Positions 32,237 to 40,419 of a stretch of 64,000 bases of DNA are shown here, in pieces. Positions within the stretch are counted from its first letter, which is position 1. Every line of letters begins with the position of its first letter. The stretch spans positions 434,001-498,000 of the forward strand of contig NZ_FXBM01000002.1 in the NCBI RefSeq assembly GCF_900177245.1. The letters run 5' to 3'. The notes under the pieces were generated by a model that had not been told where the DNA came from, searched no databases, and worked only from the letters and a program-made list of their open reading frames with translations. This DNA is from Rathayibacter oskolensis. Lineage in GTDB: Bacteria > Actinomycetota > Actinomycetes > Actinomycetales > Microbacteriaceae. The position numbers were made by a program, and so were the translations under genes.

Positions 32237-33277
32237 ATGAAGGCTGCATACATGTTCGGCGCCGGCGATGTCCGCATCATCGACGCACCGGATCCCGTCC
32301 TCCAGGACGCGACCGACGCCCTCGTCCGGATCGTCCGCGCCTGCGTCTGCGGGTCCGACCTGCACCCGTACCGCGACATGGAGAAGAACACCGACGGCGT
32401 GTCGATGGGGCACGAGTTCATCGGCGTCGTCGAGGAGATCGGCGCCGACGTCCGCGCTCTCGCCGTCGGTGACCTCGTCATCTCGCCGTTCTCGTTCTCG
32501 GACGGCACGTGCGAATTCTGCAAGGAAGGGCTCTACACGTCCTGCGTGCACGGCGGCTTCTGGGACATGCCCGGCATGGGCGGCGGCCAGGCCGAGGCCA
32601 TCCGCGTGCCCTTCGCCGACGGAACTCTCGTCAAGGTCCCGGGAGTCGACGAGAAGTCGCCGCTGCTCACGTCTCTGCTGACCCTGTCGGACGTGTACGG
32701 CACCGGATGGCACGCCGCCACCAGCGCCGATGTCTCGCCCGGGGACTCCGTCGCCGTGATCGGAGACGGAGCCGTCGGCCTCTTCGCCGTGCTGTCGGCC
32801 AAGCAGAAGGGCGCAGAGCGGATCATCCTCATGGGTCGCCACAAGGCCCGCACCGACCTCGGAGTCGAGTTCGGCGCCACGGACGTCGTCGCCGAGCGCG
32901 GCGAAGAGGGCATCGCCAAGGTCAAGGACCTCACCGGCGGCGTCGGAGTCGGGAAGGTGCTCGAGGCGGTCGGCCACCTGCCCGCGTACGAGCAGGCGTA
33001 CAAGATCGTCCGCCCCGGCGGCATCATCAGCCGTGTCGGCGTCCCGCAGTACGAAGACGCACCCGTGGGGTTCGCCAGCCTCTTCGGCGGCAACATAACC
33101 CTGACCGGCGGCCCCGCTCCCGTCCGCGGATACATCGAGCAGCTCATGCCGGCGATCCTCGACGGCACCATCGACCCGGGCAGGGTCTTCGACCGCACCA
33201 TCGGCATCGACGGCGTCCCGGACGCGTACCGCGCCATGGATGAGCGCCAGGTCCTGAAGGCCATGATCACCTTCTAG
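32237..33277 (+). CDS. Zinc-dependent alcohol dehydrogenase family protein (copy 1)
   Basis: 346 aa MDR fold. Catalytic-zinc motifs CGSDLH (Cys38) and GHE; a reduced structural-zinc loop GTCEFCKEGLYTSC with three rather than four Cys; Rossmann motif VIGDGAVGLFAV. NAD(P)-dependent oxidation of an alcohol or reduction of an aldehyde is expected. AGGAG lies 8 nt before the ATG. A 12-bp hairpin separates it from the cupin gene. The gene at 54344-55375 encodes a clear paralogue with the same three-Cys loop and the same KAVKVMLTF-like ending. Confidence 0.9.
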   Translation: MKAAYMFGAGDVRIIDAPDPVLQDATDALVRIVRACVCGSDLHPYRDMEKNTDGVSMGHEFIGVVEEIGADVRALAVGDLVISPFSFSDGTCEFCKEGLYTSCVHGGFWDMPGMGGGQAEAIRVPFADGTLVKVPGVDEKSPLLTSLLTLSDVYGTGWHAATSADVSPGDSVAVIGDGAVGLFAVLSAKQKGAERIILMGRHKARTDLGVEFGATDVVAERGEEGIAKVKDLTGGVGVGKVLEAVGHLPAYEQAYKIVRPGGIISRVGVPQYEDAPVGFASLFGGNITLTGGPAPVRGYIEQLMPAILDGTIDPGRVFDRTIGIDGVPDAYRAMDERQVLKAMITF

Positions 33278-33288
33278 GCGATCCCCCT

Positions 33289-33320
33289 GCTGCACCGCAC
33301 GAATAGCCGTGCGGTGCAGC
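33289..33320 (+). terminator. Hairpin between alcohol dehydrogenase and cupin genes
   Basis: Perfect 12-bp stem GCTGCACCGCAC / GTGCGGTGCAGC with an 8-nt loop. There is no T-run, so it could be a partial terminator or an mRNA-stabilising intercistronic hairpin that lowers cupin expression. Confidence 0.6.
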
Positions 33321-33345
33321 ACCACGGCACACGAAGGAGAACACC

Positions 33346-33759
33346 GTGAACATCGAACCCGCCCGCCCCACCACCAAGAACCCGCCCGCGCAGTTCGCCG
33401 GCGACGTCTGGGTCGACATGATCGCCGTCCCGCACGAGGACGGCCAGCACATGAACGTCGGCCTCGTCCGCTTCGCCCCCGGTGCGCGCACCGCCTGGCA
33501 CTCGCACGCCCGCGGGCAGTACCTCCGCGTCACGCAGGGCATCGGCCGGTTCGGAACTCGCGACGGGAACATCATCGAAGCCCTTCCCGGGCAGACCGTC
33601 TACACCCCGCCCGGCCAGGAGCACTGGCACGCAGCCCCGGCGGACAGCTTCATGGAGCACCTCGCCATGTACGAGAACGCCGACGACCCCGCGACGACGA
33701 CCACCTGGCTCGAGCACGTCACGGACGACGAGTGCGCGGGCACGACGACGCAAGCCTGA
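33346..33759 (+). CDS. Cupin similar to manganese-dependent hydroxynitrile lyases
   Basis: 137 aa single cupin. Metal ligands are visible as His52, His54, Gln58 (in WHSHARGQ) and His93 (in EHWH), with extra His95 and His105. This His/His/Gln/His spacing is that of the Mn-cupin family whose studied members (Granulicella type) cleave or form cyanohydrins. Whether this protein has that activity or simply shares the fold is unknown. GTG start with AAGGAG 6 nt upstream. It sits between an alcohol dehydrogenase and a CMD gene, a pairing common for these cupins. Confidence 0.82.
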   Translation: MNIEPARPTTKNPPAQFAGDVWVDMIAVPHEDGQHMNVGLVRFAPGARTAWHSHARGQYLRVTQGIGRFGTRDGNIIEALPGQTVYTPPGQEHWHAAPADSFMEHLAMYENADDPATTTTWLEHVTDDECAGTTTQA

Positions 33760-33789
33760 GCTCGACCTCCACGACGAAAGGACACCGCG

Positions 33790-34205
33790 ATGACCGCTCG
33801 CGACGACGCTCTCCGTGAAGCCGCGATCCTGTTCCCGGCGACGCCCGGGACTCGGGGCTCGCCGTGCAGAGGGAGATCTTCGGGGCGGACGCCGTCGACG
33901 GTCTCTTCTCGGGTCCGGTCGACTCGCGCCGCTTCTCGGAGTTCCTGGCCGGCAACTGCTTCGGCGACTTCTCCACCCGCACGGGACTCGATCTGAAGCA
34001 GCGTGAGCTCATCACCTTCGCACTTCTCGCGGCGCTCGGAGGCGCGGACAGTCAGGTCACGAGTCACGTCACCGCGAACCTGACCGTCGGCAACACCCGA
34101 GCGGATCTCCTCGATGTCCTGACGGTGCTGGTCGCGTACATCGGCTACCCGCGCACCTTGAACGCGCTCGCCCAGGTGAACGCGGCCGCGCCGGCTGCGG
34201 ACTGA
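33790..34205 (+). pseudogene. Carboxymuconolactone decarboxylase-like gene, frameshifted
   Basis: Starts normally (ATG 33790 after GAAAGGA) and reads MTARDDALREAAILFP, but the CMD domain (REIFGADAVDGLFSG ... LKQRELITFALLAALGGADSQVTSHVTANLTVG) continues in another frame. Loss of one C in the run near 33833-33838 explains it: restoring one gives a continuous LFPGDARDSGLAVQREIF. As sequenced, the first frame ends without the domain; an internal GTG at 33864 could still start the bare domain. The peroxidase-type Cys of AhpD-like members is absent. True mutation and sequencing error cannot be separated here. Confidence 0.75.
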
Positions 34206-34243
34206 CATCACGACCCGCCAGCGCCGATCCTGAGGAGAACCCC

Positions 34244-34306
34244 GTGACAGACACCCCGAGCTTCGGACACGTCCTCGTGGTCCCCGGCGTACAGGCGGTC
34301 GGGTGA
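34244..34306 (+). CDS. 20-codon ORF coupled to the following lipoprotein gene
   Basis: GTG at 34244 with GAGGAGA 6-7 nt upstream encodes 20 residues (VTDTPSFGHVLVVPGVQAVG) and stops at a TGA whose last base is the A of the next ATG. It is either the stump of a deleted gene that kept its initiation region or a translated leader that hands ribosomes to the downstream gene, which has no ribosome-binding site of its own. Confidence 0.4.
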   Translation: MTDTPSFGHVLVVPGVQAVG

Positions 34307-34899
34307 TGCGCGTCCGGGCCAGCACCGGTGGACGGGCTGCCCCGGCTCTGCTCGCGCCCGCCGTGGTCCTCGCGCTGACGCTGTCGGGCTGCAGCGCTCC
34401 GACCGGCAGCTCTCCGACGGGCAGCGCGGAACCGTCGGCGCCCACCACCCTGACGAGCACCGCTCGGACCACTCCGGCCACGACCACCCCCGCCGGTCCG
34501 GCGTCGGCCGACCCGCCGACCCCGGTCGGCCAACCGGCGGCGGCCGCTCCGACGCAGATCGCCCTGCAGTTCGGCGACGTGGAGATCACGGGAACGGTGG
34601 AGGACACCGCGGCGGGGCGCTCACTGCTCGCCCAGCTCCCGGCGGAGCTCGACTTCAGTGACTACGGCGGGCAGGAGAAGATCGCGACCCTCCCCTCGCC
34701 GCTCGACCTCAGCGGAGCACCGGATCGTGCCGCCGCCCCGGCCGGCACCCTCGGCTACTACGCCCCTGACCAGGGTCTCGTCCTCTACTACGACAGCGTC
34801 GGTGCGCACCCCGGCATCGTGCCACTCGGTGTCGTCGACGACGTCGAGTCGCTGAGGGGCGCGAGCGACGGATCCGTGGAGGTCCGCGTGCGGGACTGA
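34306..34899 (+). CDS. Cyclophilin-like-fold lipoprotein
   Basis: 197 aa. A signal peptide ends in lipobox LSGC (Cys at about 29), then a Ser/Thr/Pro-rich spacer (to about 85), then a compact domain beginning IALQFGDVEITGTVEDTAAGRSLLAQLP and continuing with LGYYAPDQGLVLYYD, the pattern of the small bacterial cyclophilin_like (DUF-type) proteins found next to oxidoreductases and flavodoxins. Function unknown. A GTG at 34303 is immediately upstream in frame. It ends an apparent cluster with the MFS, alcohol dehydrogenase and cupin genes. Confidence 0.78.
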   Translation: MRVRASTGGRAAPALLAPAVVLALTLSGCSAPTGSSPTGSAEPSAPTTLTSTARTTPATTTPAGPASADPPTPVGQPAAAAPTQIALQFGDVEITGTVEDTAAGRSLLAQLPAELDFSDYGGQEKIATLPSPLDLSGAPDRAAAPAGTLGYYAPDQGLVLYYDSVGAHPGIVPLGVVDDVESLRGASDGSVEVRVRD

Positions 34900-35119
34900 T
34901 CACCGCTCCGCATCGCGGCGATCCCGTGCCCCGACCGTGCTCCTCAGCGGCTCCCGGTCCGCGACGGCACCGTGCGATCGGGGCTGACCGACCTGCTGAG
35001 CTGCCTCGAGGAGTGCGACGCGGCGATGTCGTTCGTGCCCGGCTGAGGCGCGATCGGGAACCGAGCACGGCGCATTCGACGTTCCCCTTTCCGCCCGACG
35101 CTTCAGGATCACCGAAGCA

Positions 35120-35160
35120 TTCCATGGAAGCAACTTCCCTGGTACATTCATGCCATGGCA
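35120..35160. promoter_or_regulatory. Promoter and palindromes of the second marR
   Basis: Two palindromes, TTCCATGGAA (35120-35129) and TGCCATGGCA (35151-35160), share the core CCATGG 31 bp apart. Between them TACATT (35143-35148) lies 6 nt before the marR ATG, and the first palindrome covers the -35 position (17-bp spacing). A bound MarR dimer would cover -35 and the start of a leaderless mRNA. Confidence 0.5.
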
Positions 35161-35589
35161 TCGACTTTGACCGACTTCCGAGCACTCGTGCGCTTCGAGA
35201 CCGATCTGTGGAACGAGGTCGAACGGCGACTGCGGGCCGTCGAGGGCGCGGTGTCGCTCGGTCGTCACCGCATCCTCGAGCTCGCCGCCGCCGACGGGTC
35301 GACGCGGGTCCAGGACATCGCGGAGGAGCTGCTCATCACGGTCGGCGCCGCCAGCCGGCTGGCCGACCGGCTCGAGGCCGACGGGCTGATCGCCCGCACA
35401 CCGCATCCCAGCGACCGGCGCGGCTCGCTCATCGCGCCGACCGAGAGCGGCCGGCGGGCCCTCGAGATCACGACGCCCGCGATCGACTCCGCCCTCGAGG
35501 GCGTCCTCGGCGCCTCCGGCTCGGCGGCCCTCGCGACGATCGCGGGGCTCCTCCCGCTGGCCTCGGCAGCGGCGGATGCGGCACGATGA
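35155..35589 (+). CDS. MarR family transcriptional regulator
   Basis: 144 aa winged-helix protein: GRHRILELAAADGSTRVQDIAEELLITVGAASRLADRLEADGLIARTPHPSDRRGS covers the HTH and wing. The ATG lies inside the palindrome TGCCATGGCA and 6 nt after a -10 box, so the mRNA is leaderless and probably self-repressed. Its stop overlaps the start of the quinone-oxidoreductase-like gene (ATGA), so regulator and enzyme are made together. Confidence 0.9.
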   Translation: MASTLTDFRALVRFETDLWNEVERRLRAVEGAVSLGRHRILELAAADGSTRVQDIAEELLITVGAASRLADRLEADGLIARTPHPSDRRGSLIAPTESGRRALEITTPAIDSALEGVLGASGSAALATIAGLLPLASAAADAAR

Positions 35590-36569
35590 CCGCCACGATG
35601 CGCGCGGTCGTGCTCGACGGGTTCGGCGGTCCGGAGGTGCTCCGTGTGCGGGAGGTCCCGATCCCGACCGCGACTCCGGGCCAGGTGCTCGTCCGCGTCG
35701 AGGCGTTCGGGCTCAACCACTCCGAGCTGCACTTCCGCCGCGGGATGGGGTCCTTCGGCTCGCTGCCGCGGATCCCGGGCATCGAGGCGACCGGCACCGT
35801 GGTCGACGCTCCCGGAGGCGAGTTCACAGCCGGGCAGCAGGTCGCCGCGCTGATGGGCGGCATGGGCCGCACGATCGACGGCGGCTACGCCGAGTACACC
35901 CTCGTCCCCGCGGCGAGCGTCGTCCCGTTCTCGAGCGACCTCGACTGGGCGACCCTCGGCGCGCTGCCCGAGATGCTGCAGACCGCCCACGGCTCCCTCA
36001 CCACGGGGATCGGTGCCCAGCCGGGCGACACGATCCTCGTCCGCGGAGGCACCTCCTCCGTCGGCCTCGCGATCGCGGTGCTCGCGAAGCAGCGCGGCAT
36101 GACCGTCTACGCCACCACCCGCTCAGCCGCGAAGGCCGCCGTGCTGGAGGGCGTGGGAGTCGACCGCGTCTTCCTCGACACCGGCGACATCGCGGATGCG
36201 GTGCGGGCGGCGTCGCCCGGGGGAGTCGACGGCGCCGTCGAGCTCGTCGGCACCGACACGCTCCGCGACACCCTGCGGGCGACCCGGGTGCACGGCACCG
36301 TCTCGTTCACGGGGATGCTCTCGGACGTGTGGACGGTGCCCGACTGGTACCCGATGGACTTCATCCCCAACGGGGTTCGCCTCACCGCCTACTCCGGCGA
36401 CGCGAGCGACCTGCCCGCGGCGGTGCTGCAGGAGTTCATCGACGCGGTGCAGGCCGGAACTGCGACCGTGCCCATCGGCCGGACGTACGCGCTCGACGAC
36501 ATCGCGGACGCGCACCGCGACATGGAGGCGGGCACCGTCACCGGGAAGCTCGTCGTCACCACCCGCTGA
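35586..36569 (+). CDS. Zinc-free quinone-oxidoreductase-type MDR enzyme
   Basis: 327 aa. N-terminal GroES-like half (AVVLDGFGGPEVLRVREVPIPTATPGQVLVRVEAFGLNHSEL) and a nucleotide-binding half (ILVRGGTSSVGLAIAVLAKQRG), ending GKLVVTTR. It has no zinc Cys ligands, as in NADPH:quinone reductases and enoyl reductases (QOR/YhdH group). Co-expressed with the upstream MarR by a 4-nt overlap; quinone or electrophile detoxification is the likely theme. Confidence 0.9.
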   Translation: MTATMRAVVLDGFGGPEVLRVREVPIPTATPGQVLVRVEAFGLNHSELHFRRGMGSFGSLPRIPGIEATGTVVDAPGGEFTAGQQVAALMGGMGRTIDGGYAEYTLVPAASVVPFSSDLDWATLGALPEMLQTAHGSLTTGIGAQPGDTILVRGGTSSVGLAIAVLAKQRGMTVYATTRSAAKAAVLEGVGVDRVFLDTGDIADAVRAASPGGVDGAVELVGTDTLRDTLRATRVHGTVSFTGMLSDVWTVPDWYPMDFIPNGVRLTAYSGDASDLPAAVLQEFIDAVQAGTATVPIGRTYALDDIADAHRDMEAGTVTGKLVVTTR

Positions 36570-36601
36570 CCCGCACCCGCTCGCGACCACAGGGGATCCC
36601 C

Positions 36602-37342
36602 ATGCCCGGACGCGCCCGTCCCCTCACCTTCGCCGCCGCCGCCGCGGCCTCGCTGCTCGCCCTCAGCGGGCTGCATCAGCGCCGACCCCGTCGCCGAGAT
36701 CGAGGACGGGACGATCGACCTCTTCCCCGAGTACACCGGCCCCCTCCTCACCTGCTGGGATCCGGAGACGACCGCCCGCTTCGAGGACGAGGTGGACCCG
36801 GCCCTCGAAGCCGCGACGCCCGACGGACTCCGCGTGCTCGACGCCTCCAGCGCGACCGACCAGGACACGGACGTCGTGACCCGGGAGTTCTCGGAGGAGT
36901 ACGGGATCACCTCCGTCGCCGACCTCGCCTCCGCCCCTGCGCCGGTCACCCTGGGCGGCCCCGCCGAGGGCCGGATCCGGCCCATCGGCCCCGCCGGACC
37001 CGTCACGGTGCAGGCCCTCCAGGACGGGGTGATCGACCTGGCCGTGCTCTCCACCGCGTCACCGATCGTCGCCGACGACTCACTCGTGCAGCTGGAGGAC
37101 CCCGCCGGTCTCCTGCTTACCTCCCACGTCGTCCCCGTCGCGAGTGACAGGATCGACGGGGCGCCGCGGCGGTGATCGATGCGATCAGCGCGGCACTCAC
37201 CCCGGAGGGGCTCCTCGCCCTCAACACCCGCAGCGTCGACGGGCAGGCGTCGGCCTCGACCATCGCCGGCGACTGGCTCGCCGAGAACCCGATCACGATC
37301 GCCCTGTCCGACCTCAGCACAGAAGAGATGCCCGCCCGATGA
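36602..37342 (+). pseudogene. Degraded osmoprotectant ABC substrate-binding lipoprotein (ProX/OsmF type)
   Basis: Starts with a good signal peptide in one frame (LLALSG), shifts at 36668-36671 so that the lipobox Cys and ISADPVAEIEDG lie in another, runs on as DGTIDLFPEYTGPLL ... DLAVLSTASPIVADDSLVQLED, then shifts again near 37160 to finish VIDAISAALTPEGLLALN ... STEEMPAR. The roughly 80 residues expected between lipobox and EDGTIDLFPEYTG are also missing. One deletion and two frameshifts make loss of function near certain. No permease or ATPase genes of the system remain nearby. Confidence 0.85.
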
Positions 37343-37983
37343 CACTGACGATCCTGCACGCCGAGCGCACGCCGGACACGATCTCCGGACCCGCCGTCGT
37401 CGTCCTCCTCCACGGCTACGGCTCGAACGAGCGCGACCTCCCCGGTCTCGCCTCCGCTCTCGGCGTCACCCTGCCCTGGGTGTCGCTCCGAGCGCCGATC
37501 GAACTCGGGAACGGGGGAGCCGCCAGGTTCACGATCACCACCCCCGGCGATCCCGACGCGGCTCCCGTCGTCGAGGCCACCGATGCGATCTGGGCCTGGA
37601 TGGACTCCCACGTCGATCCGGACACGAGGATCGTGCCGATCGGGTTCTCCCAGGGCGGCCTGATGGCGAGTCAGCTGCTGCGGACCCGCCCCTCGCGGGT
37701 GCTTGCTCCGGTGATCCTCGGCGGGTTCGTCCTCGGCGCCGCTCAGCCGGGAGACGATCAGCTCGTCTTGGACCGGCCTGCGGTGTTCTGGGGGCGCGGT
37801 GCCGACGATCGCGTGATCACCGGCCCCGCGGTCGACCGCACCCGTGCGTTCCTCCCGGAGCACAGCACGCTCGTCGAGCGGGTCTACCCTGGCCTCGCCC
37901 ACGGCATCGATGCCCGCGAGATCGCCGATGTCCGCGACTTCCTGTCCGCGGAGGTCGGCTCGACCGCCGTCTCGGCAGGATGA
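37339..37983 (+). CDS. Phospholipase/carboxylesterase-type alpha/beta hydrolase
   Basis: 214 aa, small serine esterase of the YpfH/EstB type: VVLLHGYGSNERDLPGLA, nucleophile GFSQGG, acid in GADDRVITG and His in GLAHGI. The ATG overlaps the last codon of the upstream pseudogene (ATGA). These enzymes act on short-chain acyl esters; the natural substrate is unknown. Confidence 0.9.
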   Translation: MTLTILHAERTPDTISGPAVVVLLHGYGSNERDLPGLASALGVTLPWVSLRAPIELGNGGAARFTITTPGDPDAAPVVEATDAIWAWMDSHVDPDTRIVPIGFSQGGLMASQLLRTRPSRVLAPVILGGFVLGAAQPGDDQLVLDRPAVFWGRGADDRVITGPAVDRTRAFLPEHSTLVERVYPGLAHGIDAREIADVRDFLSAEVGSTAVSAG

Positions 37984-38112
37984 GCGGCGCACTCGACCTG
38001 CTCCTGGAGATATGCTCGCCCAGGTCGGCCTCGAGAACCTCGCCCGGCGCGACCCTCTGGCCCCGCGAGACCGCCGAGATCCGCCCCGCGCTCCGCGCCG
38101 GCCCCCACGCTC

Positions 38113-39372
38113 GTGCGTGAGCGGCGCCCCGGGGTCGGCGGTGGGGCCCGCGCGGACGAGACGGCCGTCACCGACGGTCTCCTGATCCCCGGGGGTCCCG
38201 GGTGGTCGGTCTTCGCCTGGACGCTCTTCCTCGCGGGCTTCGCCACCTTCGCGCTCCTGTTCGCGCCCCAGGCGTTCCTCTCGGCGCAGCTCGCGGTCGA
38301 CGCCGACTCGGCCTCGATGACCGTGTCGTCGACCGCCCTCGGGGTCGCCGCCGGAGTCCTCGGCTGGGCCGCTGTGTCGAATCGCACCGGTCACCTGCGG
38401 GCCATCCGACTCTCCCTCCTCGTCGCCCTGCTCGTCGCGGTCGTCGTCCCCCTGCTCCCGGATCTGCAGAGCGTGATCGCCGTGCGGTTCGTGGAGGGCC
38501 TCGCCCTGGGTGCAGCACCTGCCGTCGGCATGGCAGCGATCGCGGAGCGGGTCGACGGCCGGTGGGTGGCGCACGTCGCGGGGACCTTCGTCGCCGGCAA
38601 CACGCTCGGCGGGATCGTCGGCCGCCTCGCGTCCGGCGCGGTCGCGGACGTGGGAGGCTGGCGTCTCGCCTTCTGGGTCAGTGCGGGGACGGCGGCCGTG
38701 GCGATCGGCGCACTGCTCGTCCTGTCGCGTCGTCTCCCCGACCGCAGAGCGGTGCCGGCGCGTCACAGCGCCGCCCGTGCCGTGGGGGAGAACCTCCGTG
38801 ATCCGGTCATGCTGGCGCTGTACCTGCAGGGATTCCTGCTCATGGGGGCCTTCGGCGCCGTCTACAACTTCTTCGGGTACCGGGTGCAGGAGCCGCCGTT
38901 CGGGTTGCCGGCGTGGATCGCCGGCGGCCTGTTCCTCGTCTACCTCACCGGATCCGTCGCAGCGCAGCGCTCGGGCGCCCTCGCCCGGAGGATCGGGACG
39001 GCCCGCGCGATGGTCGCCGGTATCGCCGCCATGCTCGTGTCGCTCCCGATGATGGCGTCGGACTCCCTTGCGGCGATGGTCGCAGGGCTCGTCCTCTTCA
39101 CGATCGGCTGCTTCACCGCGCATCCCCTCGCGAGCGGGCTCTCGGGCCGCTCGGCTCGCATCGGCCGGCCTCAGAGCGCCGCCCTCTACCAGATCGCGTG
39201 GCTCGGAGGCACGAGCCTGTGCGGCTGGGCGGGCGGTCTCGCCTACGCCGCGGCGGGCTGGGCGACGACGCTCGGCCTGGTCGCGATCCTCTGCGCGGTC
39301 GCTGCGGTGGCCGCCGTCCTCGGCGGGACCGTGCTCGCCCGAGCTCGGCCGGACGCGGTACCGGAGGGATAA
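38113..39372 (+). CDS. MFS transporter
   Basis: 419 aa, about 12 hydrophobic segments, with GLALGAAPAVGMAAIAERV and GNTLGGIVGRLASGAVAD in the positions of MFS motifs B/C. It resembles the YnfM/CynX-like exporter group; substrate unknown. The GTG start at 38113 is a best guess, since no clear ribosome-binding site is visible and the conserved part begins near residue 28 (GPGWSVFAWTLFLAGF). The 129 nt before it hold nothing recognisable. Confidence 0.82.
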   Translation: MRERRPGVGGGARADETAVTDGLLIPGGPGWSVFAWTLFLAGFATFALLFAPQAFLSAQLAVDADSASMTVSSTALGVAAGVLGWAAVSNRTGHLRAIRLSLLVALLVAVVVPLLPDLQSVIAVRFVEGLALGAAPAVGMAAIAERVDGRWVAHVAGTFVAGNTLGGIVGRLASGAVADVGGWRLAFWVSAGTAAVAIGALLVLSRRLPDRRAVPARHSAARAVGENLRDPVMLALYLQGFLLMGAFGAVYNFFGYRVQEPPFGLPAWIAGGLFLVYLTGSVAAQRSGALARRIGTARAMVAGIAAMLVSLPMMASDSLAAMVAGLVLFTIGCFTAHPLASGLSGRSARIGRPQSAALYQIAWLGGTSLCGWAGGLAYAAAGWATTLGLVAILCAVAAVAAVLGGTVLARARPDAVPEG

Positions 39373-39531
39373 GGCCGCCGTCGGTCGGCATCGACGCGGG
39401 CCGGCTGCGCGCTCTGCTCATCAGATTCCGGAGACGGCGTCCGACCCTGAGGCGACATCTCGCAGGGCCGAGCAGAGGAACTCGAGCGTGCGGGGCACCT
39501 CCCGCGACCCGCCCGTTCATCGAGCAGCAGT

Positions 39532-40419
39532 TCACTCACGGTGTGACGAAGCGGGCCGCATCGAGGCCAGGTATGCCAGGGACTGCTCGCTCGGACTGCC
39601 CTTCGCCGGCGTCCCGACGAAGAGCTGCTGTCCTGGGGCGTCGCGCACATCGAAGGCTTGATAGGTGAGTTCGATAGTGCCTGCCTCAGGGTGCTCGAGC
39701 CTTTTCGTCGCACGGGTCAGTCCAGCGACGCCCTGCTCCCTCCAGAGAGTCCTGAATGCCGAGGATCGTTCTTCGAGTTCAGCAGCGACAGCGGTGATTC
39801 CGGGATCGCCAGGGATCAATCCCAGATTCAGGCGAAGAGCATGAACGATGGCCCGGGCCATGAGATCCCATTCGGGGTAGATCGTCTTCGCCAGTGGATG
39901 GGTGAAGTGGATCCTCGGCATGCTCGGCTCGCCTCCGAACGGGGAGAGAAGGGCGTCTGCGACCGGATTCGTCGCCAGGACGTCGAGGTCCGGGCCGAGC
40001 ACGTAAGCGGCGGCGAGGGGGAAAGCGTCCAGCAGTGTGAGGAGTTCAGGATGCGCGACGTTTCGAGAGCTGTCGGGGGTGAGCTGCGGGTTGAGGCCGA
40101 CGAGACGGTAGAGATGCGCACGGCTGTCGGAGGACAGGCGTAGGGCGCGCGAGAGGGCGTTCAGCATCTGAGGTGACGGGTTCCGTTCCCGGCCCTGTTC
40201 GAGGCGCGCGTAGTAGTCCGCACTCACGTCGGCCAGCACGGCGACCTCTTCGCGCCGAAGGCCTGTCACTCGTCGACCGTGACGCCCGCCAGCGAGGCCG
40301 ACGTCTCCTGGGCTGAGCGCTGCTCGGCGACTGCGGAGAAAGTCGCCGACGTCGTCGGGTGCGCCGGTCACCCCGGCGGGACCATCTACTCGGGCTGGAT
40401 CCGGCTTGTCGAGGTTCAT
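39532..40419 (-). CDS. XRE/MmyB-like helix-turn-helix regulator (copy 2)
   Basis: 295 aa. HTH in the N-terminal 100 residues (FLRSRRAALSPGDVGL ... GLRREEVAVLADVSADYYARLEQGR), then an MmyB-like ligand domain (LDVLATNPVADALLSPFG, DWDLMARAIVHALR-like region). It overlaps the upstream MFS gene by 4 nt (ATGA) and is the last gene of the long minus-strand run that begins at 48664, so it would be produced with the enzymes it may control. Confidence 0.9.
   Translation of the reverse strand: MNLDKPDPARVDGPAGVTGAPDDVGDFLRSRRAALSPGDVGLAGGRHGRRVTGLRREEVAVLADVSADYYARLEQGRERNPSPQMLNALSRALRLSSDSRAHLYRLVGLNPQLTPDSSRNVAHPELLTLLDAFPLAAAYVLGPDLDVLATNPVADALLSPFGGEPSMPRIHFTHPLAKTIYPEWDLMARAIVHALRLNLGLIPGDPGITAVAAELEERSSAFRTLWREQGVAGLTRATKRLEHPEAGTIELTYQAFDVRDAPGQQLFVGTPAKGSPSEQSLAYLASMRPASSHRE

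Noticed and set aside
34900-35046. Open frame after the lipoprotein stop (ending AAMSFVPG)
   Set aside because: Same frame as the lipoprotein directly after its stop, no start codon in context, no recognisable domain.
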